From contig NZ_BAXB01000007.1 in NCBI RefSeq assembly GCF_000698145.1, forward strand, positions 103,305 through 167,304: 64,000 nt of DNA. Direction: 5' to 3'. The notes beneath the pieces were generated by a model that saw only the letters and a list, made by a program, of their open reading frames with translations, ran no database searches and was not told the DNA's origin. The stretch comes from Geomicrobium sp. JCM 19039. GTDB lineage: Bacteria > Bacillota > Bacilli > Bacillales > Marinococcaceae. Position 1 is the stretch's first letter, and every line of letters starts with the position of its first letter. Below, piece by piece: positions 57,058 through 64,000 of this stretch. The position numbers and the translations under genes are program-made.

Positions 57058-57077
57058 ATATAGAACGATCACTATAT
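57058..57077. promoter_or_regulatory. TetR operator before the MFS gene
   Basis: ATATAGAACGATCACTATAT. It shares ATAGA.CGATCACT.TAT with the site upstream of the regulator gene (57654-57671). Confidence 0.65.
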
Positions 57078-57104
57078 TTTTAAGTGAAAATAAAAGCGTA
57101 TTCC

Positions 57105-57632
57105 CTATGAATTTGGGAACAACGCTTGGACCGAATATCGCAACTCTTCGGCAACTTCGTTGAGCGCAAACACTTCTGCTGAGCTGGTAGCTCCTTCAAA
57201 TAACAGCACTAATCGTAACGATTCTCGTTTCGTTAATCCGTGTTTATGAAACAGTTGAAACAAGTGGGTTTTGTGCTGTTCTACAAATGCAACAACCTCA
57301 TCATTGATCGAGTTGTATTCCTCTTTTGCTCTTAGAAACATGCAGCCATTCGCTTTATTTGCAGCGGTCCACTTGAGGTGAGCTTCTGTGAAAGCATGTG
57401 GAATTGACAAGTCATCGCTCCGGCTTGCCATATTAAGTGACTCAAAATACCTTTTTTCTCGCCGTTTTAGAATTTCTAAAATCAGGCTTTCTTTTGAATC
57501 AAAGTGATTATATAACGTCATTAAAGAAACGTCCGCTTCCTTAATGAGCTGTTTTAAACCAACAGCATGAAATCCTTGATGACTAAAAAGCAGCTCTGAC
57601 CGTTGGAGCAGTTGTTCACGTTTTTTGCTCAT
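57105..57632 (-). CDS. TetR-family transcriptional regulator
   Basis: 175 residues. N-terminal helix-turn-helix (about 10-55: LLFSHQGFHAVGLKQLIKEADVS...LYNHFDSKESLI), then a ligand-binding helical domain of the YxaF/LmrA-like type (NGCMFLRAKEEY, FEGATSSAEVFAL). Likely represses the MFS gene and itself through the two similar palindromes. Confidence 0.88.
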   Translation of the reverse strand: MSKKREQLLQRSELLFSHQGFHAVGLKQLIKEADVSLMTLYNHFDSKESLILEILKRREKRYFESLNMASRSDDLSIPHAFTEAHLKWTAANKANGCMFLRAKEEYNSINDEVVAFVEQHKTHLFQLFHKHGLTKRESLRLVLLFEGATSSAEVFALNEVAEELRYSVQALFPNS

Positions 57633-57653
57633 CGCATATACCTGCCTTTATAT

Positions 57654-57671
57654 ATAGATCGATCACTCTAT
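57654..57671. promoter_or_regulatory. TetR operator before its own gene
   Basis: ATAGATCGATCACTCTAT, an imperfect palindrome (ATAGA..GATC..TCTAT) 22 bases before the tetR start. Confidence 0.65.
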
Positions 57672-57727
57672 TTATAATAAAATAAACGTTGGAAAAAAGC
57701 AATAAATGAGTATTTTGTAAAACAAAC

Positions 57728-57757
57728 TTGTCAGTAAAATTAGCTTTACTTTATAGT
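57728..57757 (+). promoter_or_regulatory. promoter of the XRE gene
   Basis: TTGTCA, 18-base spacer, TATAGT, about 30 bases before the ribosome site of the XRE-type gene. Confidence 0.6.
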
Positions 57758-57798
57758 ATGAATAGAATGCGAGAGGGTTATTCGAGATGAAAAATTGA

Positions 57799-57996
57799 AT
57801 GAAAGAATTAAGGAAACTATATGGGTGGTCGCAAGAAGCATTGGCCAAACAGCTAAGTGTGTCACGCCAAACGGTTATATCAATCGAGATGGGAACATAT
57901 AACCCCTCGTTACCGTTAGCGTTTCATATCGCTCGTTCATTTGAGATATCCATTGAAAACGTATTTATTTTTGAAGAAGTAGATCAGGAGGAATGA
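57799..57996 (+). CDS. XRE-family regulator, YozG-like
   Basis: 65 residues, essentially one Cro/C1 helix-turn-helix: ELRKLYGWSQEALAKQLSVSRQTVISIE and YNPSLPLAFHIARSFEISIENVF. Small regulators of this type (YozG/YvaO) pair with a membrane protein gene, as here. An ATG at 57787 with a better site (GAGAGGG) is followed by AAA AAT TGA and then this ATG in the same frame. The expected N-terminus would be MKNRMKEL, so a C-to-T change (CGA to TGA) may have cut it, or translation starts at 57799. Confidence 0.85.
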   Translation: MKELRKLYGWSQEALAKQLSVSRQTVISIEMGTYNPSLPLAFHIARSFEISIENVFIFEEVDQEE

Positions 57997-57998
57997 TG

Positions 57999-58388
57999 AT
58001 GGTCATGAGAAATGTTGGATTTCGCATCTTTTTTATCGTTGCGAGTGTCATATTTTTAGGATATGCCTTTTTACTCGTCTATGCTGGAACTCAAAGTAGC
58101 ACAGGTTTACAAGGAACTGAGTTTATCCAATTTGGCGTGGCGACGATGTGTTTTTCACTAGCTTATTTGTACCCACAATTTAAAGTGAACGACGAACGCA
58201 CACAGAAAATTAAAGAAAGAGGCATGTTCTATACATTTCTTATTATGATGGGGGTTTTTATCGCATTAATGACGCTATCTATGGCAGACGTTATTCATTT
58301 TAATGGCATGCAAACCGTCGGAATCATCACAGCGATCATGATTAGTGTCGTATTTCTTTCATTTGTCGTTTTGTCAAAGAGGTATTAA
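57999..58388 (+). CDS. membrane protein (partner of XRE regulator)
   Basis: About 129 residues with four membrane segments (FRIFFIVASVIFLGYAFLLVY; GVATMCFSLAYLY; FYTFLIMMGVFIALMTLSM; IITAIMISVVFLSFVVL) and a cytoplasmic loop PQFKVNDERTQKIKERGM, resembling the DUF2178-type proteins found with XRE regulators. The start overlaps the regulator stop region; ATG 57999 lies six bases after AGGAGG. Confidence 0.75.
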   Translation: MVMRNVGFRIFFIVASVIFLGYAFLLVYAGTQSSTGLQGTEFIQFGVATMCFSLAYLYPQFKVNDERTQKIKERGMFYTFLIMMGVFIALMTLSMADVIHFNGMQTVGIITAIMISVVFLSFVVLSKRY

Positions 58389-58401
58389 TGGATGAAGGAC
58401 G

Positions 58402-58527
58402 ATGATGTGTAGGCCATATTTCCGGCTTATTGAAAAAGTGAAAATCACTGTAACGAGTGTCGCGGTGGTCGTCTTTCTCTTAGCGAGAGTAGCGTATATG
58501 GCTGTTGTGCAGTTCGTGCAACAGTAA
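58402..58527 (+). CDS. small membrane protein, 41 aa
   Basis: MMCRPYFRLIEKVKITVT, then VAVVVFLLARVAYMAVV as one membrane helix, ending QFVQQ. AAGGA lies four bases before the ATG pair. It follows the XRE-associated membrane protein by 13 bases and may belong to the same operon. Function unknown. The gap 58528-58796 after it has a possible short frame from TTG 58574 behind TTTGGAGG (SLQPIGAVLFGAI...), which I do not call. Confidence 0.4.
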   Translation: MMCRPYFRLIEKVKITVTSVAVVVFLLARVAYMAVVQFVQQ

Positions 58528-58796
58528 AAAACTGATCATTTCAAATGAATATTACATTTGGAGGATCGATCGTTGTCATTACAGCCTATTGGAGCGGTTT
58601 TGTTCGGTGCAATAAGTACTTTGCATATTTCTGGTTGCACCATTTTCCTAACCGTTGATCACAAATCTTGAGCGATTTTTTCATACCTAAAAAAGCTTAT
58701 TCATAGTCGAGGGCCAGTAACGATCGTACTGTTATTGGTTTTATTTTTTAATACAATAGATATAAAGAGTAACGGTATGTAAAGGAGAGTTGAAAC

Positions 58797-59786
58797 GTGA
58801 GTGAGGAATGGAAACAGAGGAGAGCAGTTGAGCTCCATAAATATTTAGTAGATGGCAGCTATTACTTTGGTGATGAAAAGAGAATGATTTATAAGGATGA
58901 GCAACGTCTTCACCCCGTCGTTTCAGCAAAAATGACCACGATGAACGAATCGCTTGAAATAACGGGTGAAGGCGAAAAGCAATTTCATGGTTCGATCCTT
59001 TGGTTCTCGAGCAACGGTGATTGTAAAATATTTTCTGCCGATGAGGTGCTGACTGTGAGTTGCAGTCGGGACACGTACGATAGAAAAGTCGCGAATACGG
59101 CTCATTTTTCTCAGTATTTTCGCACACCACCGATCATCGCCCGTAATGCAAAACAAAGAACGATCGTTGAGCCGTACATTGAACCGACTTTACACACTCA
59201 GCCACATAAAAAGGACACAATTGACACCATTCTTACCGATTATGCAAATTACTTTACTTCAATAAAGGGTGATGCACGTTTCACAAGACAAACGATGAAT
59301 GAGTTGCTTAACCGTAGTGGAAATCGAATCCACCAACGACTCTTTGAGCAAACTGCGGCGTTAATCGACCAATCATTGTTTGACACAAACTTCCCGTATA
59401 TCCCGTTGCACGGGGATTTGTGGACGGACAATCTACTAATAACCGAAGACCGAGCCGGGGAGAAAGAAGTGTGGTACATCGACTATGATACGTCTGGGCA
59501 GTACGTATTTTTTTATGATTTCTTTAAGTTTATGTGGAATGAATTTGATGTGAATAACGATAATTCTAGTGTGATGGCTTATTTGCATGGGGAGTATGAT
59601 GAATATTTTGTAAGGGTGTTTCGAGTGTTTGACTTGAACTATGATCCGACACTCCGGGCATCGTACTTTTGCTATTTCTTCTTAAACTACATGCTTGATG
59701 AAACAAGTATGCTGCCATTTGAAGTGAAGCGTGGAGAAATGATCGATTTTGAAAGAAAGCTTTTGCCGAGGCTAGTAGCAGAGTAG
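58797..59786 (+). CDS. APH-like phosphotransferase family protein
   Basis: 329 residues of the aminoglycoside phosphotransferase/choline kinase fold. The catalytic loop is HGDLWTDNLL (about 204-213) and the metal-binding Asp lies in WYIDYDTSGQ (about 227-236). The N-terminal half is divergent. Members phosphorylate small alcohols such as choline, homoserine or antibiotics; the substrate here is unknown. GTG start with AAAGGAGAG. Confidence 0.78.
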   Translation: MSEEWKQRRAVELHKYLVDGSYYFGDEKRMIYKDEQRLHPVVSAKMTTMNESLEITGEGEKQFHGSILWFSSNGDCKIFSADEVLTVSCSRDTYDRKVANTAHFSQYFRTPPIIARNAKQRTIVEPYIEPTLHTQPHKKDTIDTILTDYANYFTSIKGDARFTRQTMNELLNRSGNRIHQRLFEQTAALIDQSLFDTNFPYIPLHGDLWTDNLLITEDRAGEKEVWYIDYDTSGQYVFFYDFFKFMWNEFDVNNDNSSVMAYLHGEYDEYFVRVFRVFDLNYDPTLRASYFCYFFLNYMLDETSMLPFEVKRGEMIDFERKLLPRLVAE

Positions 59787-59824
59787 AGGAAGTCCCGAAG
59801 TGGGAAGCTTCCTCTTGTTGTAGA

Positions 59825-60061
59825 CTACCAAAACAGCGGAGCAAACGTCATAATGATGAGAATTAAGATACCGACGACAAGAGGAATCTTCTTATGCTCG
59901 TTGTTACGACTCAACATTAGAATTCTTCGAGTAACCGCAAAGCCGATGACGCAGAGCGCAACAATAAATAGTGGAGACGAACGGCTCAAGATAGCGGCCA
60001 AAAATAATACGTACCCCGTAATCGGTAGGGCGCGGTCGAGCAGGAAGCTCATCGTATTCAC
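59825..60061 (-). CDS. small membrane protein, 78 aa
   Basis: Two to three hydrophobic segments (ALPITGYVLFLAAILS; LFIVALCVIGFAV; IPLVVGILILIIMTFAPLFW) and a basic loop RRILMLSRNNEHKK. Not assigned. AGGTG precedes the ATG at 60061. It converges on the kinase-like gene. Confidence 0.65.
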   Translation of the reverse strand: MNTMSFLLDRALPITGYVLFLAAILSRSSPLFIVALCVIGFAVTRRILMLSRNNEHKKIPLVVGILILIIMTFAPLFW

Positions 60062-60207
60062 CTCATATAGATGTTGTAAATAGCGCTACATCTAATTATT
60101 GAAGAACGTACTCTGATGCTCAAGATCCCATTTAAAGAAAATTATATCATGGAATGACGTACAACCTTCCTCCACCTTGTTACAATGGGAGATTAGAGGG
60201 GGACTAC

Positions 60208-60633
60208 ATGACTGTACTAAAAAGCATCGGAAAGAAGTTGCTCGCCGCGTTTCTTTCTCCATTTTTATTTATGTTTGCTCTTTTAGCGTACAATCTTTTT
60301 CATCAAGGTGCACAGTCGCTATCATTTCCAACGATCTTCAATGCCTACGCTATCATTTATTTTATATTTGCTTGGCCGATGTATATCTTTCTAGCCATTC
60401 CCGCAGCTTTTTTCATTGAGCGCATCCGATTTGGCTTTCAATGGGTGTATTACATGGCGGCGAGCGTCGTCGCATTTGTCTTCATCGGTGTTGTAAAATC
60501 TGCGATAAACCGTAATCAATATTTGGACCTGGAATTAGGGTTTGGAGACGTTTTCTTAGCAAGTATGGCAGGGTTAGCCTTTTACTTTTCTACAATAATC
60601 ATCGATCGTATATCGAGAGCAATGCTGAAGTAA
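60208..60633 (+). CDS. hypothetical membrane protein
   Basis: 141 residues with four membrane segments (FLSPFLFMFALLAYNLF; AYAIIYFIFAWPMYIFLAI; YYMAASVVAFVFIGVV; VFLASMAGLAFYFSTIII). ATG 60208 has AGAGGGGG. The layout resembles UPF0715-type bacillar membrane proteins; function unknown. Its stop directly abuts the stop of the convergent hydrolase gene. Confidence 0.7.
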   Translation: MTVLKSIGKKLLAAFLSPFLFMFALLAYNLFHQGAQSLSFPTIFNAYAIIYFIFAWPMYIFLAIPAAFFIERIRFGFQWVYYMAASVVAFVFIGVVKSAINRNQYLDLELGFGDVFLASMAGLAFYFSTIIIDRISRAMLK

Positions 60634-61627
60634 TTAATCGGCGAGGAAATCGAACAACAATTCATCACTATCTCGTTTAGCCTCAACGTTTGCTTGGGCG
60701 GTGCCGCCGAGTGCCATCCCGCATAGTAAGGGGACATGCCAAATGAATGGCCGGCTTCTCGGTAAAGGACAACCTCGCTTGGCTACCAAGTGCCTCGCCA
60801 ATCTGCCGAGCGGCTGTGTCGCCTTGCCACATTTCATCTTTTTCTCCGGCAAACAGAAGTGCTCGACCTTCGAAGTTTGACGTGTTAATACGTGCGCTTT
60901 CCCGGTTCTTCGCATTTTCTACGGCACTTTCATAAGTGTCACGATACGCAATCGGACTGGCAACGAGCATATCAAACATCGTCGTAAACATCGTAAATCC
61001 ATCCACACCATCAAAGTTGATATATGGTAACTCTTCACCTCCCCACGTCCAAGAAGACCCAGTGTCGGCACTAAATTCCAACCCCATATACGTATACTCA
61101 CTCGGGGTGTACAAGACAAGCTTCTCAATCATTGGATAATAATTCGTTAAGTTCAGTGCGAGCTCTGCTCCTTTTGAATAGCCAATGACTGTGACAGCTG
61201 TTTCCTCTAAATCAAAAGTTTTGAGAAAATCTGAGAAAAATTCTAGTGGAACACGGTTAAGTGTTTCCGGCTGATTAGAGGCTCCGAAAAAGAATAATGC
61301 ATACGTCTCGTAGCCCTCTTCCGCAAGTCTTACAGCTTCTTCGAAATTGCTACTGCCTTCCGAGCCTCCAAAAAGAACAACTGGTGGAGCGTCGATCGGG
61401 TCGTCTGGCTGAAGGTGGAACCCATTTGCCAGACCATCTTCAAAGTGAGTAATCTGACCGTTAGAGAAAGTATCCGGATAAGCTTCGTAATCATGGAGAT
61501 TAACAGTCGCTTCTTCATTCCATTGATACGTAGCGTGGTTGTAAACACGCATTCCAAAAATCGATAACACAGCTAACAATAGTAAAACTGCGAACACGGA
61601 TAGAACCTTTAAAAAACGTTTCATCAT
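60634..61627 (-). CDS. Alpha/beta hydrolase, acyl-CoA thioester hydrolase/BAAT type (two frameshifts)
   Basis: About 331 residues after adding one base near 60765 and one near 60722. Signal anchor at 6-26 (LSVFAVLLLLAVLSIFGMRV), oxyanion LFGGSEGSSNFEEAV, nucleophile elbow GYSKGAELA (Ser about 160), acid in FAGEKDEMWQG and, in the restored frame, catalytic His in YREAGHSFGMSPYYAGMALGGT. The BAAT C-terminal domain acts on acyl thioesters or esters. Outside-facing. AAGGTG before the ATG. Confidence 0.78.
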
Positions 61628-61725
61628 TTTACACCTTTCTCATGTTTAGTGACGTTCTTTATCCAGCGTAGAACATCACGTTACGTGATGTTCAAGTGCA
61701 AATGATATTTCTGTTGTAGATAGAA

Positions 61726-61870
61726 TGAAATTAAGATTCTCCTATTTTGCGCTGTTGGGTTGGAGGGGTAGCGTGGTGCTGGGTGCCATTTGCGCGCTCG
61801 TTTGCCTAGTTTAACGAATTTATGCGCTTATTCCGCTAAACTTGCGCGGAGTTTGTTGTTGTTTTCCATT
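61726..61870 (-). mobile_element. MITE-like element, copy C (truncated)
   Basis: The reverse complement matches the last 140 bases of copies A and B: CGCGCAAGTTTAGCGGAAT, GTTAAACTAGGCAAAC, CGCGCAAATGGCACCCAG, CCTCCAACCCAACAGCGC and TTCATTCTAT at the end. The other half is missing. The gap 61628-62503 contains this, the tandem repeat and hairpin listed below, and otherwise nothing I recognise. Confidence 0.7.
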
Positions 61871-61885
61871 TCGGGCGGATGCTTG

Positions 61886-62035
61886 TACTCCAGAGCACAA
61901 GGGCAACATCGGTGGTCAAAGTACGCCCACCGTGTTTTCTATGTAGTCCAGACTATAAGGTCAACATTGGTGGCCAAAAGACGTCCACCGTGTTTTCTTT
62001 ATACTCCAGAGCACAAGTGCAACACGGTTCACGTT
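61886..62035 (+). repeat. tandem repeat, about 58-base unit, 2.6 copies
   Basis: Units start TACTCCAGAGCACAAG.GCAACA and contain GGTGG-11 bases-CCACC followed by GTGTTTTCT. Unit 2 differs at several places but keeps the GGTGG/CCACC stem and the T-rich tail. Each unit could act as a weak terminator hairpin. Confidence 0.6.
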
Positions 62036-62148
62036 TCTGCCTACTGGTTACGGTGTGGAAAGAAGTCCAAATGCACCATATATTCATTATTGTGACACTT
62101 GAGAAAGAAAATCATGATTTTAAACGTGGATGCGCACATAAACGGAGT

Positions 62149-62182
62149 CAACGGTCACAAATTTCGATATATGTGACCGTTG
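62149..62182. repeat. perfect 10-base inverted repeat
   Basis: CAACGGTCAC and GTGACCGTTG around a 14-base AT-rich loop. No T run and no gene adjacent, so either a protein-binding palindrome or the relic of an element end. Confidence 0.55.
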
Positions 62183-62503
62183 AGGGCCGAAATTGAACGG
62201 TTTGAGGGCTGGTTTGTCACTTAAGTAAGAGGTCATCACATGCTTGCGCCAGGTGGTGACGATCGGTCACGTCTTTTTACCTTTCGGCATACGTTTTCCG
62301 TGTTGCCTGCAACCCTTGCAGTGAGGAACAACGATCGATATCGAAGTGAGATGAACTTCAACAGTCGATAGGTAGGCGTTCGCCTGTAAAGACCAATCTC
62401 GGTCATCGAATTCAGTGAAACTCTTTCGTTCAACTTATGTAGATGAAACAAAATGTCAAACCGATGCGTAAAAGATGTATGTCGGGAAAGGGAAGAAGTC
62501 ATT

Positions 62504-62914
62504 ATGGAAGATACGCTCGGTGTAACGCTTGTATGGCTTTTTGTTATTTTGTTCATGTTCCATGATTTTGAAGAGATCATTACGGTTGAAAAATGGGGAG
62601 CGCACACGAAGCATTTGGCGAATACACGTCTCAAACAATACATATGGAAGTTTTGGAACATCAGCTCCCATGACTTTGCAAAAAGAGACGTATTCATTTT
62701 GTTAACAACAACAGGGGTCACGCTAGTTAAAGTATTTTTTGCTGGTAATGGATGGGTTGATGGATTGTATATTGGTTTCTTAATTCTCGCACTCCTTCAT
62801 CATGTCGTTCATGTTGCTCAAACCATCATTTTGAGAGCATACACGCCTGGGTTGTTTACGGCGATTGGGCTTTTGATTCCATATACACTTTATCTGCTCA
62901 TATATATGTTGTGA
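62504..62914 (+). CDS. HXXEE domain membrane protein
   Basis: 136 residues, about four membrane segments. The signature H-D-F-E-E occurs in FMFHDFEEIITVEKW, and further conserved His residues in LLHHVVHVAQ, which define the HXXEE family (possible membrane metal-dependent enzymes; no function known). ATG 62504 lies after GGGAAGAAG. The open frame extends upstream without a site. Confidence 0.82.
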   Translation: MEDTLGVTLVWLFVILFMFHDFEEIITVEKWGAHTKHLANTRLKQYIWKFWNISSHDFAKRDVFILLTTTGVTLVKVFFAGNGWVDGLYIGFLILALLHHVVHVAQTIILRAYTPGLFTAIGLLIPYTLYLLIYML

Positions 62915-63137
62915 GCGATTTGAGAAAAGAGCATGTCATTCATTACGCGCAAGTGTTCGATTCTATAGACCCGTCGCGACCCGTTTCTCTCTATTCATGA
63001 CAGTGACACGTATTTTGGTGTTAATCGAAGGATATTTGTGTCTAAATTAAAGGCACATACGTACAAACTTCTATGTAAGAATGAGATTTGGTGATTGCTT
63101 CACTTATTCAAAAGAAAGAAAGTGAGGGTGAGCGTCG

Positions 63138-63803
63138 GTGTTCCGATTTATGCGAAGAAGGAAGCGACAGAGGACGATGAAAAAAGTGAAGAAAGGGGAC
63201 GGTCACTTATTAAAGAAGTATCAATTTTGGCACATATTTACACATTCCTTGTTTCATATCGTTATTAAGAACAATGAGAATACAAAAACGATGTATGCGA
63301 TAAAATCGAGCTACTTCGCTGACGAACCTAAAGTTGATTTATACCGTGAAGGAAAACATGAGGCGTTTTCAAAACTGCCAGCCGCATTCCCTATAGAAAA
63401 TGGCGTTTTAGAAATTAGTAGTGGGGGCTACGGGATTAATCGGATACATTACGCAACGGAGAAAGATGAATCCTTTTCGGTTTATCCGGACCGACGTTCC
63501 ATTCGAGGCCTACGAATGTGGGTGCACAAGCAATTCCCATTGTTTAGTAGAGTGATTGGCGGTCTTGCAGCAATTGTTCTATTGGTTTCACTTGCCTTAA
63601 GCATCCCGCAGCTAATCGAAACGATAAGTGATGTCCCGTGGGTGACAGAGAATGTAGGCACTTTCACATCTCCCATCACGTTGTCAATACCAGTGAATGC
63701 CTTAATCTTTGGGGCAGGTGCACTGGCAGGATTTGAGCGAGCGCTTATGCTGCGTAGTCACTGGCTTATAGATATGGAAACAAGCGGCTGGGAAGGCGAG
63801 TGA
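63138..63803 (+). CDS. hypothetical membrane protein
   Basis: 221 residues. Very basic N-terminus (RRRKRQRTMKKVKKGDGH), a beta-rich soluble region of about 100 residues with YAIKSSYF and VDLYREGKHEAFSKLPAAF, then two membrane segments (IGGLAAIVLLVSLALSI; SIPVNALIFGAGALAGF) and the end RALMLRSHWLIDMETSGWEGE. I do not recognise the family. GTGAGGGTGAG precedes the start. Confidence 0.65.
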   Translation: MFRFMRRRKRQRTMKKVKKGDGHLLKKYQFWHIFTHSLFHIVIKNNENTKTMYAIKSSYFADEPKVDLYREGKHEAFSKLPAAFPIENGVLEISSGGYGINRIHYATEKDESFSVYPDRRSIRGLRMWVHKQFPLFSRVIGGLAAIVLLVSLALSIPQLIETISDVPWVTENVGTFTSPITLSIPVNALIFGAGALAGFERALMLRSHWLIDMETSGWEGE

Positions 63804-63851
63804 CGGTCTTTTCGGATGAACAAAAGACTGGCAGCACCTGTGTGAAGTTCC

Positions 63852-64000
63852 AGCTGAATAAGTTGAACGAAACAATTTCTTTAAGAACCAATGGTAAGCT
63901 TGGTGAAGTGGATACTGTGCTCGAGTTGCGACCGATCTGTTCTCAAGTTGGGGAAAATCGCAGCAAAAGCGGTATATTCTCATAAACTAGGGAACAGAAT
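63852..64000 (+). mobile_element. MITE-like element, copy D (continues past the window)
   Basis: Aligns with the first 150 bases of copy A with few changes: AGTTGAAC, TGGTAAGCTTGG, CTGTGCTCGA, TTCTCAAGTTGGGGAAAATCG and TATATTCTCATAAACTAGG. Same orientation as copies A and B. Confidence 0.75.

Noticed and set aside
58574..58672. Short peptide frame from TTG behind TTTGGAGG
   Set aside because: Only about 32 residues and it ends abruptly. It may be a remnant of a membrane protein, but nothing supports it beyond the ribosome site.
61886..62035. CRISPR array
   Set aside because: There are only about 2.6 units, the whole unit is repeated with drift rather than short identical repeats with unique spacers, and no cas genes are present.

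Overview
This 64 kb window looks like chromosome from a low-to-mid GC Gram-positive of the Bacillaceae. The signs are strong AGGAGG-type ribosome binding sites, CcpA cre sites, a Bacillus-type LexA box, a THI-box (TPP) riboswitch before tenA, a YesL/YesM/YesN-type cluster, a ywrA/ywrB/ywrD-like group and an ECF sigma factor with its anti-sigma partner. The exported lipoproteins are very acidic and there are two AEC-type transporters and many small hydrolases, so I infer a salt- or alkali-tolerant soil or saline-lake bacillus.

Layout. 1-3.5 kb is the 3' end of a prophage or phage-derived tail and lysis cassette: Gp37-like tail protein, XhlA-like protein, LLH-type holin, N-acetylmuramoyl-L-alanine amidase and an opposing small gene. 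3.6-5.4 kb holds two tandem hairpin-terminator modules, a membrane protein, a truncated yolD-like gene under a LexA-type promoter, and tRNA-Thr and tRNA-Asn. 5.8-13.3 kb is a run of small metabolic and resistance-type genes (GNATs, MBL hydrolase, serine hydrolases, beta-lactamase-like protein, methyltransferase). 13.4-14.4 kb is a non-coding repeat region. 14.5-15.9 kb has a sulfurtransferase and a HIT-family remnant.

15.9-40.4 kb is one large pectin/galacturonate locus. It runs: AraC regulator; an uncharacterised oxidoreductase / DUF993 / TIM-barrel / oxidoreductase / oxidoreductase module; uxaA, uxaB and uxaC; a 1272-residue secreted PL9 pectate lyase; a sugar ABC importer (binding lipoprotein plus two permeases); a fourth Gfo/Idh/MocA oxidoreductase; YesL; an SBF-type transporter; and a YesM/YesN two-component system. 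The lyase would cut pectate outside the cell, the importer would take up oligomers, and UxaC-UxaB-UxaA would take hexuronates to 2-keto-3-deoxygluconate. The five-gene module in front probably handles a modified or unusual sugar that comes with pectin; its chemistry is unknown.

40.5-54.7 kb carries a prepilin peptidase, an AEC transporter, aldehyde dehydrogenase with DUF779, an MBL hydrolase, two lipoproteins, TenA with its riboswitch, a split chromate transporter with gamma-glutamyltranspeptidase, the ECF sigma/anti-sigma pair and asparagine synthetase. 54.7-55.6 kb is a second copy of the repeat region. 55.9-64 kb has an MFS exporter with its TetR regulator, an XRE/membrane pair, a kinase-like protein, small membrane proteins, an alpha/beta hydrolase and two more repeat copies.

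A caution that affects the whole annotation: about two dozen otherwise normal genes are interrupted by a single-base gain or loss, nearly always in a mononucleotide run. Restoring one base gives a protein of normal family length. The pattern points to sequencing or consensus error rather than mass gene decay. I therefore give these genes as whole CDS spans and state where the frame breaks.
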